Of a DNA stretch of 64,000 nucleotides, positions 52,812 through 60,837 are shown piece after piece; position 1 is the stretch's first letter, and each line of letters opens with the position of its first letter. Below the pieces are notes generated by a model. That model worked only from the letters and a program-made list of their open reading frames with translations. It was not told the origin of the DNA and searched no databases. Both the position numbers and the translations under genes were made by a program. Origin of the DNA: JAFCUW01 sp049897565 (GTDB lineage Bacteria; Pseudomonadota; Gammaproteobacteria; Burkholderiales; Burkholderiaceae_D); the NCBI RefSeq assembly GCF_049897565.1, contig NZ_JAFCWM010000015.1, forward strand, positions 62,001 to 126,000, written 5' to 3'.

Positions 52812-53963
52812 TTACAACTTGCCGTACGAGTGCAAACCCGACAGGAACATGTTGACGCCCAGGAAAGCGAACGTCGTCACCAGCAAGCCGACCAGCGCCC
52901 ACCAGGCCGCCACGCGTCCGCGCAGGCCCGACATCAGGCGCATGTGTAGCCAGGCGGCGTAATTGAGCCAGACGATCAGCGCCCAGGTTTCCTTCGGATC
53001 CCACGACCAGTAACCGCCCCACGCTTCCGCCGCCCACAGCGCGCCGAGAATGGTGGCCACGGTGAAGAACGCGAAGCCGACCGAGATCGCCTTGTACATC
53101 ACGTCGTCGAGCACTTCCAGGGCCGGCAGGCGGTCGACCAGGTAGCCGTGCGACTTGAGCAGGTAGGCCGTGCCGACCATGGCCGCCAGCGCGAAGGTGC
53201 CGTAGCCGATGAAGTTGGCCGGCACGTGGATCTTCATCCACCAGCTCTGCAGTGCAGGCACGAGCGGCTGGATGTCGGCGGCGTCGCGGGTGACGGTGTA
53301 CCACAGCAGGAAAGTGACGGCGGCCGAAATGACCAGCATGACGAAGGCGCCGAGCTGGCGGGTGCTGTAGTGCTGCTCGTAGTACAGGTAGAACATGGCG
53401 GTGATCAGCGCGAACAGGATGAACACCTCATACAGGTTCGACACCGGGATGTGGCCGACGTCGGCGCCGATCAGGTAGGACTCGAACCAGCGCACCATCA
53501 TGCCGGTGAAGCCGAGCACAACGCCTGCCCAGCACAGCTTCGAGCCGACCGCCGAACCGAAGTCCGAGCGCGCGACCAGGCCGATCCAGTAGAACACGGT
53601 CGAGAACACGAACATCGCGCTCATCCACAGGATGGCGGACTGTGACGACAGCATGTACTTGAGGAAGAATTTCTTGTTCGCCATGTCGAGGTTGCCGGCG
53701 TACAGCGCGATCGCCCACAGCGACAGCAGCGCCACCAGCGGCATCAGCCAGCGCACCGGCTTCCAGTGCCAGCCGAGCGCGGCGAAGGTCGGCGCGGCCA
53801 GCAGCAGGATCGCCTTTTCGTAGACGTCCATGTAGGCGCCGTAGCGCGACAGGCCGAACAGCGCGCCGCCCAGCAGCACGGCGGCGAACAGCCAGTCGAG
53901 CGCGCCGAGGCGCTTGAAGTAGCCGGGGGTTTGCGAATAGGTGTGTGGTTGCGATATTTCCAT
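52812..53963 (-). CDS. ccsB: Cytochrome c biogenesis protein CcsB (CcsA/ResC family)
   Basis: A 383-residue polytopic membrane protein of the System II haem lyase. The haem-handling WWD-type motif is WGGYWSWDPKETWALIVWL, flanked by conserved histidines (IHVPANFIGYGTFA and WLHMRLMSGLRG). With ResB it moves haem across the membrane and attaches it to CxxCH apocytochromes. It follows resB, although the gap between them holds a palindromic repeat and an assembly gap. Confidence 0.94.
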   Translation of the reverse strand: MEISQPHTYSQTPGYFKRLGALDWLFAAVLLGGALFGLSRYGAYMDVYEKAILLLAAPTFAALGWHWKPVRWLMPLVALLSLWAIALYAGNLDMANKKFFLKYMLSSQSAILWMSAMFVFSTVFYWIGLVARSDFGSAVGSKLCWAGVVLGFTGMMVRWFESYLIGADVGHIPVSNLYEVFILFALITAMFYLYYEQHYSTRQLGAFVMLVISAAVTFLLWYTVTRDAADIQPLVPALQSWWMKIHVPANFIGYGTFALAAMVGTAYLLKSHGYLVDRLPALEVLDDVMYKAISVGFAFFTVATILGALWAAEAWGGYWSWDPKETWALIVWLNYAAWLHMRLMSGLRGRVAAWWALVGLLVTTFAFLGVNMFLSGLHSYGKL

Positions 53964-53986
53964 CTTGCTCTCCTGATTGCAACGTC

Positions 53987-54010
53987 GGGGTCAGACCTAG
54001 GTCTGACCCC
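53987..54010. repeat. 24-bp perfect palindrome of the GGGGTCAGACC family between resB and ccsB
   Basis: GGGGTCAGACCT is followed by its exact reverse complement. The core is identical to the inner 24 bases of the palindrome at 20574, and the outer arms (CAAC at the left, GTGTTGG at the right) are partly kept. A degraded version of the same segment appears beyond the run of Ns, at about 54151-54205. Confidence 0.9.
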
Positions 54011-54032
54011 CACGTGTTGGCGGCCGGCGCGG

Positions 54033-54184
54033 GGGCCCCCCCACCACCCCCCCACACCCCAATGGGCCACAGACCAGTGAGATAGGNNNNNNNNNNGGGG
54101 GTTTTGCTATTTGGTGTGGGTTGCCTATTTTCCACTCTGGCCCCCCTTTTTCAACCGGGGGGGCCCCCCCTGGGTCGCCCCCCG
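54033..54184. other. Assembly gap with unreliable flanks
   Basis: Ten Ns stand at 54087-54096. The bases on either side contain long C and G runs unlike the rest of the window. The 21-base sequence ACGTGTTGGCGGCCGGCGCGG occurs on both sides (54012-54032 and 54185-54205), so the two contig ends probably overlap and the 173 bases from 54033 to 54205 are artefact. Joined there, the resB-ccsB gap would be 88 bases. Confidence 0.75.
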
Positions 54185-54224
54185 ACGTGTTGGCGGCCGG
54201 CGCGGTCGACCGCGCACAGCCAGC

Positions 54225-56330
54225 TTACGCCGATTGCGGCAGCTTCGCTTTCATGTCGTTAAATTCGTGCTCAAAATCAAGCGTCTTGCGCTGGGTGCTC
54301 ATTGCCATCAGCGCTTGGCTGCCGTGGCCGTCGGCGCCGTCGCCGAGCCACACCCACAGGCGCCGTTCGCGGATATAGAACATCGAGAACACCCCGAGCA
54401 CCAGGAACAGGCAACCCAGGTAGACGACGTTCTTGCCGGGCGAGCGCGACACCTGCAGCACCGACGCCTTGATCTCGACGAATTCATCTAACTGCAGGTA
54501 CACCGGGGCGCCGTAAAAGAAACTGTCCGACAGCGCATTGGTGGCCAGCTGCAGGAAGCGCGCATGGTTGTCGTCGGCGGTCACCGCTGCTTCGCCGTCG
54601 CGCGCGCGGGCGGCCTGCCACAGCTCCCACAAGGTGCCGTTGAGCATTTTGAGGAAGATGTTGGCGGCCTTGCGCTGCTCTTCCTGCGGCACCTTCAGCG
54701 AACCGATGAATTCGGATACCGCCACGAAGCCGCCCTGCTTGCCGTCGCCGGCGAAGATGGCCAGCGTTTTCGCGCTCGACTGTTCCAGCTGGGCGGCCAG
54801 CGCCAGCGCATCGCTTGACGCCCCCGGCGGAATGGCGCGTTTTGCGTAGCGTTCGGCGGCCAGCTGGCGCAGCGCCGGGTCGGCCAGCGCGGCGCGCAGG
54901 CGCATCCATTCGCGCACGCTGTGGTTGTCGTCGGCGGGAATGCGCAGGAAGCTGAACGGGTCGGATGGCGAAATGCGCATGCCGGCCAGGAACACCTGGG
55001 CGCCGTCGACGGTGACCGGCTGCATGTAGTTCTGGTATTCGCGCGCCTGGCCGGTCTTGTCGCGCAGCTTGTACTGCACGCTCGGGCCGACGTTTTTCAG
55101 GTCCTTGTTGTTGGCGTTCTTGGCGGCCGAACCGGAATGCTTGTCGAGGCTGGCGGCGAACTGGTCGTTCAGGCTCTCGCCCTTGGTCACCGCGCGCGCA
55201 TCCTGGCCGCCGATGTTTTCCACGTTGAACGGCCGAAAGCCGGTCCACTCGACCGAATACTGCTCGTCGCCGCGCTTGAGGTCAGTGGCGGCGTTGACTT
55301 CGCCGGCCAACGCGAAAGCACGGCTGTCGGTGCCGGCCATCGGAAAGCCCGTCAGTTTGAGCTTGCTGCCGCCGTCTTCGAAGCTCGACTGGTACATCGC
55401 CACGCCCTTGTAGATCAGCGGCTCGTTGACCTTGATGGTGGCCGGGAACGTCTTGCCCGTCTCGTGGTCGCGGATGACGACGTCGCTGGCGAACAGCTTG
55501 GGCATGCCGGTCGAGTAGAAATCGATGGTGAATTTCTTCAGCAGGATGGTAAACGGCAGGTCCTGCACCAGCACGCCGGAAGCCTGCGGGATGATGGCGA
55601 CGTTGCTGCTCTGCCCTTCCGGAATCATGGTGTTGCCGCGGAACGTAGGATTGCCCAGGCCGAGGCGGTGCTGCGCGGGAATGTCGGCGATGACGCCGCT
55701 GCCGGCAAATGGCGTCTTGCCCATGAACCACTGCTGGAAGCGGATTGGCAAGTCCGAGTCGAGCATGCCGCCGAGCAGGATGATGATGATGGCGCTGTGC
55801 GCGAAGATGTAGCCGAGCTTGTTGGCGGCGCCCTTCTTGGCCGCCACCAGCGTGCCGTGGCCCTTGTCGACGACCTTGGCGCTGTAGCCGGCGTCGGCCA
55901 GCCGCGCCACGGTCTGGCGCGCCAGTTCGGCGCGCGGCAGCGCGCTGCTCCACTCGGCCTTGTGGTGGAAGTTGCGCAAGGAAACTTCGCGCACGTTCTC
56001 GCGCCAGCTGCGCATGTCCTTGATCATCTTCGGGCCGTTGCGCGCGATGCACAGGCCGGTCGACAGGATCAGGAAGGTCAGGATCAGCAGGAACCACCAG
56101 GCCGAATACACCGCGTACAGGCCGAGCTTGTGGAACACTTCGAACCAGAACGGACCGAACTGGTTGACGTAGTTCGGCATCGGCTCGTTCTGCTTCATCA
56201 CGGTGCCGATCATCGCGGCGATGGCGATGATGGTCAGCAGGCTGATGGCAAAGCGCATCGACGACACCAGCTCGACCGCGTCGGCGAGGCCGCGGCGTCT
56301 GGTCTTGAGTTCAATTCCGGTGGTACTCAT
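54225..56330 (-). CDS. resB: Cytochrome c biogenesis protein ResB (Ccs1)
   Basis: A 701-residue membrane protein of the System II haem lyase. There are three transmembrane helices in the first 210 residues (ISLLTIIAIAAMIGTVM; AWWFLLILTFLILSTGLC; LGYIFAHSAIIIILLGGMLD), a large periplasmic domain, and a fourth helix near residue 640 (VVYLGCLFLVLGVFSMFYI). It works with CcsB. The ATG at 56330 begins MSTTGIELKTRRRG; an in-frame start nine codons earlier is less likely. Its substrates probably include the cytochrome c4 encoded just upstream. Confidence 0.94.
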   Translation of the reverse strand: MSTTGIELKTRRRGLADAVELVSSMRFAISLLTIIAIAAMIGTVMKQNEPMPNYVNQFGPFWFEVFHKLGLYAVYSAWWFLLILTFLILSTGLCIARNGPKMIKDMRSWRENVREVSLRNFHHKAEWSSALPRAELARQTVARLADAGYSAKVVDKGHGTLVAAKKGAANKLGYIFAHSAIIIILLGGMLDSDLPIRFQQWFMGKTPFAGSGVIADIPAQHRLGLGNPTFRGNTMIPEGQSSNVAIIPQASGVLVQDLPFTILLKKFTIDFYSTGMPKLFASDVVIRDHETGKTFPATIKVNEPLIYKGVAMYQSSFEDGGSKLKLTGFPMAGTDSRAFALAGEVNAATDLKRGDEQYSVEWTGFRPFNVENIGGQDARAVTKGESLNDQFAASLDKHSGSAAKNANNKDLKNVGPSVQYKLRDKTGQAREYQNYMQPVTVDGAQVFLAGMRISPSDPFSFLRIPADDNHSVREWMRLRAALADPALRQLAAERYAKRAIPPGASSDALALAAQLEQSSAKTLAIFAGDGKQGGFVAVSEFIGSLKVPQEEQRKAANIFLKMLNGTLWELWQAARARDGEAAVTADDNHARFLQLATNALSDSFFYGAPVYLQLDEFVEIKASVLQVSRSPGKNVVYLGCLFLVLGVFSMFYIRERRLWVWLGDGADGHGSQALMAMSTQRKTLDFEHEFNDMKAKLPQSA

Positions 56331-56380
56331 GGGGACAAATTCCTGTGCTGCGGCCAAACCAAAGCCGCGAGGATACCAAC

Positions 56381-56414
56381 AAAAAGGGCAGCCCGCTTTC
56401 GCTGCCGCCCTTTT
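56381..56414 (-). terminator. Rho-independent terminator of the cytochrome c4 gene
   Basis: On the minus strand AAAAGGGC pairs with GCCCTTTT, with three further inner pairs, and ends in five Ts. It lies 71 bases after the cytochrome stop and 50 bases before the resB start. Confidence 0.8.
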
Positions 56415-56485
56415 CCGCTGGTACCGGCTGGCGCGCCTGTCAGACGCGCCACCGTTTTATTTCTGGATTGTTGCAGATCGGCGCG

Positions 56486-57178
56486 TTACTTCAGGCCGGC
56501 AATGTAATCGGCAACCGCCTTCATTTCGTCGTCCGACATGCGCTTGGCCAGGGCCGACATCGGCGCACTGTTCTTGCGCGCGCCGCCGCGGAAGCTGACC
56601 AGCTGGGCAACGGTGTAGTCCTGGTGCTGACCGGCCAGGCGTGGATACTGGATCGGGATGCCCGCGCCGTTGGCGCCGTGGCAGCTGGCGCAGGCGGCGA
56701 CGCCCTTGTCGGCGATGCCACCGCGATAGATCTTGCGGCCCAGGTCGAGCGTTTCCTTGTTCTTGGCGGCGCCCGCCTTTTGTTTCTGCGCGCCGAGGTA
56801 GGCAGCGACGTCTTTCTTCTCGGCGTCCGTCAGCATCTTGGCGTACAAGGTCATGACCGGGTGGTTGCGGTCCGGGCCGGTGAAGTCGACCAGCTGCTTG
56901 TAGACATAGTTCTCGACCTGGCCGGCCAGCTTCGGGTTGGCGGCGATGGTCGAATTACCGGCCGCGCCGTGGCACGACACGCAAGCGGGCAGGCTGCGGG
57001 CGGCGTCGCCCGCATCGTACAGGGTGCCGCCCTTGGCGGCATCGGCCTTGACCGCGGCTGGCGCGGCAGCGCCGTGGGCTTGTTCGGCAGCGCCGGCCAG
57101 GCCGGACAGCGCCAGGGTTGCCACCAGAAAGGACTTCACAAATGCCGCACCGGCGGACGGTAAACAAACACGATTCAT
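56486..57178 (-). CDS. Dihaem cytochrome c4-type protein
   Basis: A 230-residue periplasmic cytochrome. The signal peptide covers residues 1 to about 31 (FLVATLALSGLAGA). Two similar haem domains have CVSCH (66-70) and CASCH (163-167), each followed by the LAGQ segment and a distal methionine (LYAKMLTDAEK and SALAKRMSDDEMKAV). This is the layout of cytochrome c4, an electron carrier to terminal oxidases. The ATG at 57178 has an AGGGTG ribosome site. It lies upstream of resB-ccsB, whose products should attach its haems, but a terminator separates them. Confidence 0.93.
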   Translation of the reverse strand: MNRVCLPSAGAAFVKSFLVATLALSGLAGAAEQAHGAAAPAAVKADAAKGGTLYDAGDAARSLPACVSCHGAAGNSTIAANPKLAGQVENYVYKQLVDFTGPDRNHPVMTLYAKMLTDAEKKDVAAYLGAQKQKAGAAKNKETLDLGRKIYRGGIADKGVAACASCHGANGAGIPIQYPRLAGQHQDYTVAQLVSFRGGARKNSAPMSALAKRMSDDEMKAVADYIAGLK

Positions 57179-57357
57179 TCAAACACCCTGAGACGAGTCA
57201 AAAAATTAGTTTTATACAAAGATCCACGGCGCGATGCGGAGAGCATCAACCATGCCTGCGAACCAAATGAACACGGCTTCGCAATAATCGTAACCCCTTA
57301 TTGTACAATAGCTTTCTCGCGTTATCGCCCCCTTTTCTTGCAATTTCTGTCTACTCC

Positions 57358-58074
57358 ATGTCCAAACTCTGGCAAGCCCGCTTCTTTACCACCGTCAATC
57401 AACTGCGCGATCTGCCCGATACGAAGGCGCCTGAAATCGCTTTCGCCGGCCGCTCGAACGCCGGCAAATCGACCGCCATCAACATCCTGACGAACCAGAA
57501 GGGTCTGGCGTTCGCGTCGAAGACGCCTGGCCGCACCCAGCACATCAACTACTTCTCGATCGGCGGCGCGCACGTCGGCCAGCACCGCAAGGACGCCACC
57601 ATCGTCGAGGAAATCGAAGCGTTCCTGGTCGACCTGCCCGGCTACGGTTACGCCGAAGTGTCCGGCTCGGCCAAGCTGCACTGGCAAAAGCTGCTGGGCG
57701 ACTACGTCCAGCGCCGCGAGCAGCTCGCCGCGCTGGTGCTGATCATGGACTCGCGCCGCCCGTTTACCGAACTCGACGTGCAAATGCTCGAATGGTTCGC
57801 CCCCACCGGCAAGCCGATCCACTGCATCCTGACCAAGGCCGACAAGCTCAACCGCAACGAATCGACCAACGTGCTGCGCCAGGCGCGCATGATGCTCGAC
57901 AGCTACGTCGACGAAGACGGCGAAGGCTTCCCGTTCACGGTGCAGCTGTTCTCTGCGCTGAAGCGGGTCGGCATCGACGAAGCGAACGCCAAGATCATCG
58001 ACCTGCTCGGCCTGACCGACATCCCGGCCGATCCGGGCGCCGAGCTGGTCGACCCGGTCGACAGCGACGATTAA
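57358..58074 (+). CDS. engB: Ribosome biogenesis GTP-binding protein YihA/EngB (YsxC)
   Basis: A 238-residue TRAFAC GTPase needed for 50S assembly and probably for cell division. G1 is AGRSNAGKSTAINIL (residues 30-44), G2 the TPGRTQHINYF segment, G3 DLPGYGYAEV, and G4 TKADKLNRN. The ATG at 57358 gives the family start; 19 in-frame upstream codons lie over the promoter. The C terminus has an acidic tail (DPVDSDD). A TACAAT at 57304-57309 may be its -10 box. hemB follows after 23 bases. Confidence 0.95.
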   Translation: MSKLWQARFFTTVNQLRDLPDTKAPEIAFAGRSNAGKSTAINILTNQKGLAFASKTPGRTQHINYFSIGGAHVGQHRKDATIVEEIEAFLVDLPGYGYAEVSGSAKLHWQKLLGDYVQRREQLAALVLIMDSRRPFTELDVQMLEWFAPTGKPIHCILTKADKLNRNESTNVLRQARMMLDSYVDEDGEGFPFTVQLFSALKRVGIDEANAKIIDLLGLTDIPADPGAELVDPVDSDD

Positions 58075-58097
58075 CTTTTCTACCTGAAAGCGCGCCC

Positions 58098-59111
<1,014 letters not shown>

Positions 59112-59121
59112 GTTTACACCC

Positions 59122-59146
59122 GGGGTCAGTGCCGACATTCGGACAC
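59122..59146. repeat. Single arm of the GGGGTCAGTGCCGAC repeat element
   Basis: The 25 bases match the left arm at 26087 with one difference (ACATTCGG for ACAATCGG). A full second arm is missing; only GTCCGAT at about 59166-59172 is left where it would be expected. The copy appears truncated or rearranged. Confidence 0.7.
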
Positions 59147-59173
59147 GGCCCCGGCTGTACAGAAAGTCCGATC

Positions 59174-59285
59174 ATGCGAATTGCAGCCGGCATCCTGCTG
59201 ACAGTCCTGCTGCTGTACACGGCAGCCGCCGCCGCAGGGCGACCCTACACTGGCCAAGCTTGTCGACATCGGCGGTGGCGTCTAG
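59174..59285 (+). pseudogene. Remnant of an exported alpha/beta hydrolase gene (signal peptide plus first residues)
   Basis: An ATG at 59174 opens a typical signal peptide (RIAAGILLTVLLLYTAAAAA). One base later, after a +1 shift, the frame reads GDPTLAKLVDIGGGV and stops at 59283-59285. LVDIGGG is the way many exported alpha/beta hydrolases begin after the signal peptide, before the LYLECRG strand. The rest of the gene is absent: the sequence runs straight into the 3' end of the opposite-strand gene. Identification rests on a short motif, so it is tentative. Confidence 0.4.
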
Positions 59286-59680
59286 TCGTGACCGCGGTGC
59301 TGTCCCATGCCTTCGCGCTGCGCACTTTGCTGGATCTCGGCGATGTCATCCAATCCCACCTCCCCGGCAAGCTCCTCGCCGCCGGGAATGTCGGCCGGCT
59401 CGTCGCTCAGGCCGCCCGGCTGGCCGGTCATCGATTCGTTGCCTCCCATGCCGGCGCCGCCGGTCATGCCGCTCCGGCCGGCGCCGATATCGTGCAAATC
59501 GCCGCCGTGCTCGCCACCCATGCCGCCGGAATGCTGGCCGCCATGGCCGGCCATTCCCGCATACCCGCCCTGGTCGGCGGCCTTCTGCTCGTTGCCGGCG
59601 GCGGCGCCTTGCCCGGGCGATCCGGATTGATTGCCGTCGTCAGGTTTTGCGTTCTGTGGATTCGGATTTTGCTCGGTCAT
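59282..59680 (-). CDS. Gly/His/Met-rich hydrophilic protein of unknown function
   Basis: A 132-residue protein that I do not recognise. It has no signal peptide and no hydrophobic segment. The first 45 residues are Asn/Gln/Pro/Asp-rich; residues 45-95 are dominated by glycine with regularly placed histidine and methionine (GYAGMAGHGGQHSGGMGGEH), and the last 40 residues are acidic and may be helical (GEVGLDDIAEIQQSAQREG). A strong GGGAGAT ribosome site precedes the ATG at 59680, so the gene is probably real. The composition would suit a disordered, metal-binding or stress-related protein, but this is only a guess. Confidence 0.6.
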   Translation of the reverse strand: MTEQNPNPQNAKPDDGNQSGSPGQGAAAGNEQKAADQGGYAGMAGHGGQHSGGMGGEHGGDLHDIGAGRSGMTGGAGMGGNESMTGQPGGLSDEPADIPGGEELAGEVGLDDIAEIQQSAQREGMGQHRGHD

Positions 59681-59811
59681 GGCTATCTCCCGTGCGATGC
59701 CGGCGCTGTCATGCGCCGGCCGGAGTGACATGCTCAGCGCCGGTCAAAAGCGAGTCAGTAGGCGCACGTGCCTGGCCGCTGTAGGAATGGCCTCGGCACG
59801 TGGCCTGGTTC

Positions 59812-60690
59812 TCAGCGCCCGCGCTTATATTCCGGGAACATTTCCTTGAACAAGAACGCCTGCAGCTCGGCCGTGTCGGCCGGCCGCGCGCTCATCGTCA
59901 CCACCCGTTGCAGGCGGTGCGAATCCCACTCGAAGTCGCCGGTTTTTTCCTTGCGTATCAGCTCGATCATCTTCTTGACGACGGCAATCTCGACATCGGG
60001 TTCGCCGCCCACTTCCACCGTTACCTGCTGCAGCCAGCGGCGCTTGAAATTGGGGTTCCAGCCGCGGAACTTGAGGTCGGCGCTGAGCGACGTCTTGTTG
60101 GTGAGGGTAAACACGCCGCCGGTTTCGTTCTTGTCGTCGCCGCGGCTGCGGCCGTTGGCGGCGGCAATGTTGGCTTTGGCGATGCGGTCGGCGCGCGCAT
60201 TTTCGCTTTCCTCGGCCGGCTGGTCGCTCGGCTCCTTCGCCCCGCGGGCCTTGCGGCGCGCCTCGACATAGGCCTGCATGTCGACTTCCTGCGGCGGCGG
60301 CGACAGCACCGGCTTCGGATCGGCCACCACCACGTCGACCGGCTTTTCGTTTGGCAAGGTAATCGTGTTGGGCAGGCGCTTGACCTGTACCGGCGTCGAC
60401 TTCGTCACCTTTTTCGGCGCCTGCTGCTGCTGCGGTTTCGGTTTCGGTTTGCCCGGCGGCAGCGGCGCGACGTACACCATCGTCCCGCCGGACGGTGGCG
60501 GCGCATGCTTTTCGGTCTTCGGCTGCACCAGGTAGATCGCCACCAGCAGCAAGTGCAGCAGGATCGTCGCCACCACCCCGGTACGGTTCGGGCCGCGACG
60601 GTCCCACGGACTCACCGTGGCAGGCAGAGCCTGGCCGCAGTGTTCGCAAATACCGTTATTGTCGGGCGAAAAGTGGGAATGATCACGCAA
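59812..60690 (-). CDS. Single-pass, proline-rich protein with an N-terminal Cys pair; unknown function
   Basis: A 292-residue protein. Residues 15-18 form a CEHC pair, possibly half of a small zinc site, followed by one transmembrane helix at about 38-56 (GVVATILLHLLLVAIYLVQ). A proline/lysine/glutamine-rich stretch (residues 63-125) would span the periplasm as in TonB proteins, and a charged segment rich in Ala/Arg/Glu follows. The C-terminal 90 residues look folded (LKFRGWNPNFKRRWLQQVTV, DFEWDSHRLQRVVTMSARP). There is no recognisable TonB C-terminal motif, and no exbB/exbD genes are near. The topology is TonB-like; the function is unknown. Confidence 0.7.
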   Translation of the reverse strand: MRDHSHFSPDNNGICEHCGQALPATVSPWDRRGPNRTGVVATILLHLLLVAIYLVQPKTEKHAPPPSGGTMVYVAPLPPGKPKPKPQQQQAPKKVTKSTPVQVKRLPNTITLPNEKPVDVVVADPKPVLSPPPQEVDMQAYVEARRKARGAKEPSDQPAEESENARADRIAKANIAAANGRSRGDDKNETGGVFTLTNKTSLSADLKFRGWNPNFKRRWLQQVTVEVGGEPDVEIAVVKKMIELIRKEKTGDFEWDSHRLQRVVTMSARPADTAELQAFLFKEMFPEYKRGR

Positions 60691-60837
60691 AATGAAAACA
60701 ACTCCTGGAACGGCGTCGATGCGACGCGGCAGAGCCGCAGTCTAACCGTTTTGCGCAGCATGCGCACGGCGGCTCACTTGCAGAGCTTATAAGATTGCCG
60801 CCGTGCAGCCTGTTACACTGTGTATCAGCAACAGCAA

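Noticed and set aside
54033..54184. Sequence around the Ns as a mobile element or novel intergenic DNA
   Set aside because: It is made of homopolymer-like C and G runs and a duplicated 21-mer, which fits poor-quality contig ends better than any element.
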